DNA from: Flammula alnicola
Lineage: Eukaryota; Basidiomycota; Agaricomycetes; Agaricales; Strophariaceae
Length of the DNA stretch: 64,000 nucleotides
Assembly (NCBI GenBank): GCA_015499995.1
Contig: JADNRV010000084.1
Location: 171,022-235,021 of the forward strand
Direction of reading: 5' to 3'
Shown: one piece after another, positions 56,318 through 64,000 of the stretch
How positions within the stretch are numbered: position 1 is the first letter of the stretch
How the letters are laid out: each line of letters opens with the position of its first letter
Notes under the pieces: model-generated
Told to the model about the DNA's origin: nothing
The model's database searches: none
The model's input: the letters and a program-made list of their open reading frames with translations, nothing else
Position numbers and translations under genes: made by a program

Positions 56318-58029
56318 TTACAGGGAATGATATGGATACAGAAAGGTGAGTAACCAACGACGCAGATTTTTAAACATATGGGCTTTGTACGGGCTTGTAC
56401 CAAGAGGAAATCCAGTTCTGGGATGAGATGTGAGTTGACCTATAGGGCGCCCTAGATCCGTGTTCATACGTGCCACTCTGTCCATAATTGGCCTGTTCCA
56501 CCCTTCAGCCATAAAAACATCATGCAGGGACTGTCGAAGACTGGAAGTGTGTGAACTCTGTATTCGTGGCCGCACAGCACTATATTTGCTGCGTCAGAGG
56601 CGAACTTAGTTCAAGAACTTACCTCATCTCGTACAAAGGTTGGCATCTCCATGTTCGTAAATTGCAGGGTCGTAGATGTCGGAGGCGCTAGAAAGCGAAG
56701 TTAACATCATATGAACCCATTAAAAGAATGCACTTACAACTCGATTGGCTCGTAAGGGACGGTAGGGACGGTAGAATTTCTCCGTTGAGATCGATATGCG
56801 CCCATGGATCGCCAGCTAATTTATCCCGAGCAATTAACGAGAATAGCATCGTCAAGCTATAAACACGACCCAGGAAAAAGCTGAAGCAGGTTGCAACTTA
56901 TTCCTAAGGTAAGACACGGTACAAGTGATGGCGAAAGAATGGGTGACTTACGCGCAGACAGAGGATATGCAAGGTACGAAATAAGGGTAGCTATTGCAAC
57001 AGTGCTTGTAGCACAACCGGTCATGATGGCAAGTACAGAGATTCGCGTAATAAGACTATATATATGTCAGATGAAAATGTTTCATTGAACACTTGCTCTT
57101 ACCGCTGAATATCCTTGGTGAAGGTTCGTGTCTGATGTAGCTTCCATATAAGAGCCAGGGAAATAGCGGTGTCAGCGGCAACGGCACCCGACAAGGCGAC
57201 ACTGCGATCATATGAGTTGCAGAACCAAGAAAATGATGAAGATGGGATACACAACGGCTGGCAGGTCTTTAAGGCGATCTATCTCCTCCCTTCCGGAAAG
57301 GTTGAAACTATCGTAAGATAGAGATTTGCGCCAAGCTAGCAAAAAAGGAGTCAGATAGCCAGCTTACGATGATAATTATAAGAATAAATTTGAACGAACT
57401 ATTGCGAGCATTAGAAGGACGATTGGAATTGAAACTATATAGTTCGAGGACCTGCTAGAGTCAGCAACGTAGGAGGCGATCTATCTGACTGTGTACTCAC
57501 AATCTGAAATATCTATAGACCATGAACCCTTGAACCACAAATTGTACGATAGCGTTCGCGATAAACCAGAGAGTAAGGGTCCAATGGGATCTTGAAGCAC
57601 TGAGGTCATTACCTAGTTTCAAATTAGCACAATGAATCAGACGTTGTGCAGACATGATCGACTTGACCTACCCCAAAAGATTATGGTGAACTATATGAAT
57701 TCAGGATTGTCAAGCGTGACTATAGAAAGTAGCAGGCAGCTCTGAGGAGACACACCGTAAAGATAACCGCACATGTCGCAAAGGTGCCGACGGTGTCCAC
57801 CAGAAGGCAGAAAATAACAGCATATACGACGATTTTTCGATCGCGCTTCGACCTTGGGCTGGAAAAGTAGACGTAAGCAGCGACAAGTTCTAGGGTGTAT
57901 AACATTAGGTTGATGAAGGCGCCTATAAGTTGCGTCCTGAACAACAACAGCCTCGTTAGTCGAGTTCAAACTCTTGAATGTGAAGAATACTCACACCAGG
58001 TTAAAACGAGTAGGTGGTACTTTGGCCAT
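56318..58029 (-). CDS. DUF6534-like multi-pass membrane protein
   Basis: This gene has many short exons. The start is MAKVPPTRFNLV (ATG at 58027-58029), then TQLIGAFINLMLYTLELVAA and VVYAVIFCLLVDTVGTFATC. Later exons give NDLSASRSHWTLTLWFIANA, VVQGFMVYRYFRL, SNYIVSIPIVLLMLAI, SVALSGAVAADTAISLALIW and LITRISVLAIMTGCATSTVA. About seven hydrophobic segments and the order of motifs match the Agaricomycete DUF6534 family, which is large and of unknown function; this is recalled, not searched. The C-terminal exon borders are uncertain; I end at the stop at about 56318, after LRRWLLTFLYPYHSL. A plasma-membrane or organelle location is inferred. Confidence 0.7.
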
Positions 58030-58597
58030 CGTATTCGCGGTCAGTGGGAGCATGGAAAGAATCCATAGGAGATGGCGAATGTCACGTCTGTTGAATATAG
58101 GTGAGACATAGAGGCGCCAGCACCGCGCCACCGCCAGTGGTTGTTGAACGCTGAACATATTGCCACTTCTTGACTACGTCGAACATTGGACAGTTTGGAG
58201 AACAACGATACAGTCATACTTGAACTGTCAACATGTATTTCACGGATGGCGACTCGGATTTTCTTGATTATGTGCATACCCTATGCCGAATTCTGAATAG
58301 TTTGCCTGTCACCGTGAAAATGAGATTGTTTGTGCAACGCGAGCTGCCACGGTCCCACCCAGAAAACACGGTCGAGACTGTTGAAAAAAGAAGTTGAACA
58401 AGGGGTTACTCACTGTTCAGTGCATCACAACGTCAAGGCATCATAGCGCTTATGTAAATATTACTTCATTGAATTACTACAGGTTGGCAAGTGCAGAGGT
58501 TTACCTTGCTTTCTTCAAGCCATTGTCAAGGCAAAAGGCTCGAATAGCCGAATCTTCATCATACAGAAAGCTTTTCGGAGTCTTCTTTCTCATTCTA
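58030..58597. other. Divergent intergenic region
   Basis: Promoters of the DUF6534-like gene (minus) and the TPR-CCCH gene (plus) must lie here. Nothing else is recognised. Confidence 0.5.
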
Positions 58598-61500
58598 ATG
58601 GACCATTCGACGTCCGGGGCATCATCCAATGGCGTTCAAGTTGCGACGCGACGCGCCATACGTGCCGCGCATGCAGCACAAAGGGCACAAGCCGCAGAAG
58701 AATTGAAAGTCAAGGTTCGCTTCCTTCTCTCGAGATGTTGATGTATTAGCTTAACTTAATGCTTAAATACAGGGCAATGAATTCTTCATGCAACGCGACT
58801 ACGTTGGAGCTGCTAATTTCTATGTTGAGGCAATCAATGTTCATGGGCCCAAACCCGTGTTTATGTCCAACTTGGCTGCGGCTTACCTCAAGCTCGACTT
58901 GTACGTCCTTTTTTAACTCAAATTTGCGTAATTATTGACTTTTTGAAGATTTGAAGAAGCAGAATGGGCTGCTACCACAGCTCTCGAATACGATCCTCGT
59001 ATGATCAAAGCGCGTTACCGGAGAGCCGTAGCTCGGAAGAGCATCTTTTGTTTCAAAGCTGCAATCTCGGGTGCGATGAAATCTACTCTCTATTGCTTTA
59101 TTCAAAGTCCCTGACCTGGGGTGCAGACCTGGAAAGCATTCTTACTCAAGATAAGGGCAACAACGATGCAACGAAGGAATTACAAGTTGTCCGCAAACTT
59201 ATGGAATCTGAAGAAGCCCGCGACGATGAAGATGAAGATGAAAGACACCCCCGCTATGACGATGAACCTTGGGGTTTATTCTCAGATTCGGACACAGAGG
59301 ATTCCATACACCATGGGAATGGTATCCCTTGTCGTTTTCACAACCACGACGGTTGCGCTCGAGGTGCACAGTGCAAGTTCTCCCACGCTCCGGATACTAA
59401 AAGTGTTCGAGATGAGCTGTAAGTAATTAACTCATCCTCCTTCGCAGCCAACTTATACTCGTCGCAGCGGAAAGAATGTTTGCGTCCATTTTCTCTTCGG
59501 CGACTGCACATTCGGCGCCGCGAAATGTCTATATTCGCATGTGAAGAGTTATCTGCCAGCTCGCGGGTGGTGGGACGATCCAGCACAGGTTAAAATTGCA
59601 AAGCAGTTATTTCCCCTCGTCGATGGCTACTTGGAATACACCTCCTTACATGATGCGTTGCTTCAGTACCCAAAAGGCCGTGCCTATGCGGCTAGACAAG
59701 AATGTTTGGCTCTTCGCGAACACCTTGAATGGCAGTTCGAGATAGCCATGGAGGATGTCCAGAACCCGGAGCCATCTGTCATACCAACAACATCCTCTGA
59801 ACGTTTTGTGCTTGTGATCTCGTTCGAGTACGACGATATCTTCTCAAGTATCCACCAACACCTTCTCTCCGCCCTCGACCGGAAGGTGAAAACGTGCACG
59901 TTCGTACCTCTCAACAGGCCTCTCAGCAAGCCCTACAATTTCTGGAATCTCCATCACTCGTTGGCGTGTTGATCACCGATGTAGGAATCACGAAACGCAA
60001 ATACACGGCGGTACTTCAGAAGCTCGTCGCGTACGTCAAGAACGGCGGAACGGCTGTAATCGGTGGCCAATTCAGCAACCACATCCTGGCAATTCATTCA
60101 ACGACTTCATCAAGAAATTCTGGGGTCTCGACTGGAAGTGGGGTTCATATTTCCGCACCACTTTCTATGTCAACCCTTCCAATGAAATCGTACAGAGAAA
60201 CCCGTCGCTAGCGAAGTCGTACAGCATGAAGAGCGTCCACATCTCTAACATTCAACCGGAGATGGCGATCTATACGCAGACCGCAGATTCGCGCCTGGAA
60301 TCTATGGTTTATGATCCTGTCAGAATCAGGGAGATATCGCAGGGAGAATCCCCTGCCGTATGTGCACGAGTAGGACGCGGTCTTCTCAGCTTCCTTGGTG
60401 ACGTAAATGGAGAGGACGCGTCCACGAATACTACTTTGGCCATGCTTGGAGTTCTCGATCAACCGAATGAGCCACTAGACTTATCGCCTCAAGCTACACC
60501 CTCAACCAGTTCCTCGACTACCCAGAAGGCTGCCGCCGGAAGTTCAAAACACATTGAAGCGACGGAAGAAGCAGGAATATCGACATCTGCGGGTTCAGGA
60601 AAAGTAACGGACAAATTTGTGGCGATCCTCGAATTGGAGGGTGACAGCATGTTTCGACGGAGCTACGCAGACCAACTATCAGAGCTCAACGGCAAGATTG
60701 AAGTCAAGACTGCGTTGATTGCTCCCCAAGCTATCGAATTGTTGACATCGCCTAACATCCATGGTGTTTACGTTGTTGACGAGGGAATTGCAAATCCTAA
60801 AAATACCAAGGTCCTCGCGAAACTGGTGGAATACGTCAAAGCTGGCGGACTAGTAGTTTTCGGAGGAATGTTTCCAGCCGACATCGACAAGGAAGACGTT
60901 CCACATATCTTTACTGCCTTTGGCTTGCCTTGGACGGCTGGCTCTTACTGCAAGAGCGAGGCCCAACTCAATCGCCACCATGAAACTGCGGGCAAGAATC
61001 CAACTCTGAGCGACGCTTTTTACTTGAAAGCTGTCCATCTTCGAGGGTTCCACGCCGAGGACCTCTTTTACGAACAATACTTCGACGAGTACGACAACGA
61101 CTCGGACTTCGAGCCGCCAGGCGGAGATGCTTGGGAGGCGCCGATACTTCGAACACACGTAGGAAAGGGACGACTTGGCTATATCGGCGATGTCAGCGCA
61201 CAACCGGAGAGTACAGGCATTCTACTTGCCATGCTCAATTTGTTGACGCCATCGAAACCGCCGGTCCCTGACTCGAAAAAGTTTTTGATGATCTTGACGT
61301 CTCAAGACGAGGCAGATATGCAAAGAATCGTTCCTTCCTTTATGAAGGACACAAGGGAAAAGGTCGAGGTGCTGCTCGGTATCGGTGGTCTTTCAAATGC
61401 CAGGGTCGTTGACTTCCTTCCATCTAAGGACCTCATCGGGGTCCTCGTTGGTGACACGAGCGTCCTGTACCCGGAGAACGCATACCTGCTCTCGAAATTA

Positions 61501-61923
61501 GTGGAATACTCCAAGAATGGCGGTACCCTCATCTTCGGGTGGTTTTTCTGTAAGCTCGTCACGCTGACGCAGTTCAAGCCTCTCTTCCGCGATAACTGGG
61601 GCCTGGATTGGGACATGGTTGGAATCCATGCTCAAGAAGTCAAAGTTGAAAGGAATCCAGAACACGCTCTGTTCAAGGGAAAGAAGGATTCTAAGCTTCC
61701 GAAGAAGTTCACATTAAGCGGTATTCAGGTCAAGGGGATTACACAGTCGATGGCCGTCTATCGCGCTCAAAATCGACGAAACACCCGGAAGCCGGAAGAT
61801 AGTATTTTCACGTCTTCCATCCTTTTCGCTGAGACTGAGAAAGGTCATGTCGGGTACTTTGGGTCTCCGAGTTTGGATGATGAAAGCCGCTCCACCTTCT
61901 ACGCGATGGTGGGCTTGCTCTAA
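58598..61923 (+). CDS. TPR - twin CCCH zinc-finger protein with triplicated C-terminal domain
   Basis: The start is MDHSTSGASSNGVQVATRRA (ATG 58598). TPR-like helices follow: GNEFFMQRDYVGAANFYVEA, PVFMSNLAAAYLKLDLFEEA and ALEYDPRMIKARYRRAVARK. Two CCCH fingers come next: CRFHNHDGCARGAQCKFSH (C-x7-C-x5-C-x3-H) and CVHFLFGDCTFGAAKCLYSH (C-x7-C-x6-C-x3-H). The C-terminal half has three copies of a domain of about 200 residues, marked by KLVAYVKNGGTAVIGG, KLVEYVKAGGLVVFGG and KLVEYSKNGGTLIFGW. CCCH fingers usually bind RNA; the repeated domain resembles class I glutamine-amidotransferase-like folds (inference). Two missing bases (about 59883-59899 and 60077-60090) break repeat 1. The stop codon TAA is the first three bases of a MITE. 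Confidence 0.85.
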
Positions 61924-62551
61924 GGACTAGCATGGATTACATAATTCCGGGTATTTATCCAAATCCACCCTATTTGCCGGATGTGGATGGATGTGGATAA
62001 AAACGCTCGGGTACCCGCGGATTTTGTGGATAAACTGCCTTAAAGTTCTCTGTAGCCGTTGTACGCATCCCCTATCGCTACGTGAATTTATTGGCATATT
62101 ATCAGAGGTCCTTAAGTCATATATACTAATTCTTATGCACACTGGATGCGGACTGAGACTCCTAGACGCTGAATATCTTTTGCAGGCAGCCGAAAACCTG
62201 GTTTGATGGCCGTTGAACAGGACGGCGTCCCTGAGTAAATGATGATACTAATGTGTGACATCATGTGTACGAATTGTTAACCAAATAACCGATTTGTTAT
62301 TCTTAGGCCGGGAATTAATTTATTCCCTACGTCTCGAGGTGACGATTTTTGGGATATTTTTCAGGTGGAATATAAAGCTACAAGGCATCTGTACTCCATC
62401 GGACAGTAATCTTGCGAATTTATCGAATTGGATCCAAGTGGATGAATCCAATCCGTATAGATTTTATCCATATCCGATAAAATTCCAGGTTTACCCACGA
62501 TCTGGATTTGGATAAGGCACGGTCACATCCATGCCAGTCCTTAGCTTGCTC
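61913..62551. repeat. 8-bp target duplication flanking the MITE
   Basis: GCTTGCTC occurs at 61913-61920 and again at 62544-62551, directly abutting the two ends of the element. Removing one copy and the element restores a continuous GGC-TTG-CTC-TGA. Confidence 0.93.
61921..62543. mobile_element. hAT-like MITE, 623 bp, inserted at a stop codon
   Basis: The terminal inverted repeats are 17 bp with one mismatch: TAAGGACTAGCATGGAT at the left and the complement of TAAGGACTGGCATGGAT at the right. An 8-bp duplication, GCTTGCTC, flanks it. Subterminal regions carry repeated GTGGAT / ATCCAAAT / GGATAAA motifs in inverted arrangement. There is no coding capacity. Size, ends and duplication length fit a non-autonomous hAT element; the ends differ from those of the hAT at 17490, so it depends on another family. 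Confidence 0.92.
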
Positions 62552-62994
62552 TGATGCATCAATATCATACTTTTTCCTCTTTTTCGCCTGGTGTATCTGA
62601 GGCTCTATCAAATTGATGAAGGAGGGGTAAGTTGGCTGAAATGTTTGATACTGAGCAAGTATAAGAACGTTAACGTATACCCGTTACAGTAGGCAAATGT
62701 ACGTAGTATGAGTTTACCTCGGCCTTTTCGTATAATGTCTTTGTAAAATTAATGCGCAGCGGCATGCATAAAACTGTATTTCGATTCCTGTGGAAGGCTG
62801 CTAAATAGTGCTGAAAAAACGAAGAAATATCAAACTCGACAATTTAGAATTGAATAGACTTGCGAAACCTGGTCCATTATGTAATGGCTGCGAGTATAAG
62901 AAGCAACGAGACTTCAGCACCGACACGAGCCTTGAACAATATTCACGAAATACGAAAGGGTTAGGATTTACATCACTGACCAGAGTAGGGAGAC
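62552..62994. other. Displaced 3' flank of the TPR-CCCH gene and spacer
   Basis: This DNA lay directly after the stop codon of the TPR-CCCH gene before the MITE inserted, and should hold its original 3' UTR signals. It then runs to the stop of the convergent MYND gene. No other feature is seen. Confidence 0.5.
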
Positions 62995-64000
62995 TCAAAA
63001 TGTCACGCGCTCCATTTCAACTGTCAATGAAGACGGTACGCCAGAAAGCTCCCTATTCCCAGCCAAATCTCTTATCTCCTTCAACATCTGCGCATCGAGC
63101 GTCGACGAGCTGACAAACGTTTTAGATCCATTTGCATGCGTGATTGGGAGCTGGATCGCGCCCGAACCCGACTTGGACGCTGGCCCGGCGTCCATGGCGA
63201 TCTCGTGTGAGGTGGTCCCGTCGTCAATGACCGAACACTCTGCGCCGGGGAGGCAAAAAGGCTTGTGGTTCTTCCAGTCGGCTTTCTGGCATTCTTTGCT
63301 ACAGTAGCTCGGTTTCTTGTCCGGGTCGCATTGTCCTGAGCCTATACATAAACAATCCCGGGCCATCAGTAAAAAAAAATGGCGACAAAGAAAAAATACT
63401 CACATTGCGATAACATCTTGCCCGTATCTGCTTGAACACCACACCCCACAGCCGCACAGCGATACCTATTCGGGTTCTTCAACCTCTTTTGTTGCATCTT
63501 CTCTCTGCTGCCTTTAAGCTGTGCATCTCTTTCGTCGAGCGCCCTCATCGCATCTTTGTAGAAGACATAGAGCTGCGGGCAGTCTGCGGCCTGACGCTGG
63601 AACACATTTTTCATGAACCACAGCACGGCCGCGGAGGAGTGTGTGCCTGGGGGTGTGACGCGGCGGCAAAGGGCAGCTGCGAGGTTGGCGTGGTGTGAGG
63701 CGGCCAACAAGTACCTGCTCCTGAAGTCCGTCAAAGAAGCCTGAACGCACCAGTCGATGAGCATTCCATGGGCGGTAGCTTTGAGAGTGTCAGACGCGGA
63801 GGGAGAGGAGACGACTTTGACGAGGTAGACGCGAGAAAGGGAGCGGTTACGCTTACACCCTAGGCCGATGTAGAGCCTCAACCCATAATCCAAGGCTGCT
63901 TCTGCGTCTCCCTGGTCGGCCTCTGCTTTGATGACCGCCTCAGGTTTCTTGAAGGCTGTTTGCTGCAGAACCAACATCTCATCGCGTGCATTTGCTATCA
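62995..64000 (-). CDS. MYND-type zinc-finger protein (partial at right edge)
   Basis: The frame is open to the right edge (ANARDEMLVLQQTAF...), so the true start may lie outside; the first visible Met is at 63977. The N-terminal part looks like Sel1/TPR-type helices (ADQGDAEAALDYGLRLYIGL, RYLLAASHHANLAAALCRRV). A 73-nt intron (GTGAGT...GTATAG) joins GKMLSQC to SGQCDPDKKPSYCSKECQKA and DWKNHKPFC. This yields a MYND finger (CAAVGCGVQADTGKMLSQC with the following Cys and His residues). MYND fingers bind proline-rich partners; no SET domain is seen in the visible part. The tail is short and ends MERVTF. Confidence 0.82.

Overview
This window is nuclear DNA from a filamentous basidiomycete, most likely a mushroom-forming Agaricomycete. 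The evidence is: many short GT-AG introns of about 45-80 nt; an F-box protein with the LPPEILEEIF opening typical of Agaricomycetes; DUF6534-like and DUF6589-like proteins; a PAN1 protein with QxTGF repeats; and a nuclear tRNA-Met with an intron next to the anticodon. All gene models below were read by eye from the sequence; exon borders are given only where the frames on both sides fix them.

Layout. 1-7.6 kb: PAN1 (minus, cut by the left edge), an F-box protein, and CDC73 of the Paf1 complex. 7.6-10.4 kb: no recognisable gene. 10.4-16.4 kb: a fatty-acid-hydroxylase/sterol-desaturase enzyme, a Lys-rich-tailed hypothetical protein, an inositol polyphosphate multikinase (ARG82/IPK2 type), and a secreted protein built from a 46-residue internal repeat. 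17.5-21.9 kb: a full-length hAT transposon with perfect 21-bp terminal inverted repeats, a perfect 8-bp target duplication and a multi-exon transposase with no visible break. 22.5-24.2 kb: a second DNA element with long imperfect inverted ends, carrying a 3' fragment of a DUF6589-like gene. 25.2 kb: tRNA-Met. 25.5-33 kb: an accessory region with a repeat protein, three copies of an unrecognised 140-residue gene, a PD-(D/E)XK-like protein with 34 consecutive Glu, and a decayed Cys-rich secreted gene. 34-47 kb: a GH5 steryl-glucosidase ending in a CaaX-like motif, two small secreted proteins, an OPA3-like protein and two hypotheticals. 47.9-64 kb: a dense housekeeping block with NAA35/MAK10 (NatC), mitochondrial TrpRS (MSW1), endonuclease III (NTH1), THI20 (thiamine), a DUF6534-like membrane protein, a TPR-CCCH zinc-finger protein with a triplicated C-terminal domain, and a MYND zinc-finger protein cut by the right edge.

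Two observations stand out. A 623-bp hAT-like MITE (8-bp duplication, 17-bp ends) sits exactly between the last sense codon and the stop codon of the TPR-CCCH gene: the empty site would read CTC-TGA, and the element supplies a new TAA, so the protein is unchanged. Separately, at least five conserved genes (PAN1, CDC73, NTH1, THI20, TPR-CCCH) carry apparent single-base deletions, all of the minus-one type. That pattern is better explained by consensus errors in the assembly than by gene loss, and it means several CDS here cannot be translated as they stand.

Functional links are loose, as expected for a fungal chromosome. NAA35 and MSW1 are head-to-head over about 140 bp and may share a promoter; NTH1 and THI20 are tail-to-tail with 93 bp between stops. 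Nothing here looks like a biosynthetic cluster.
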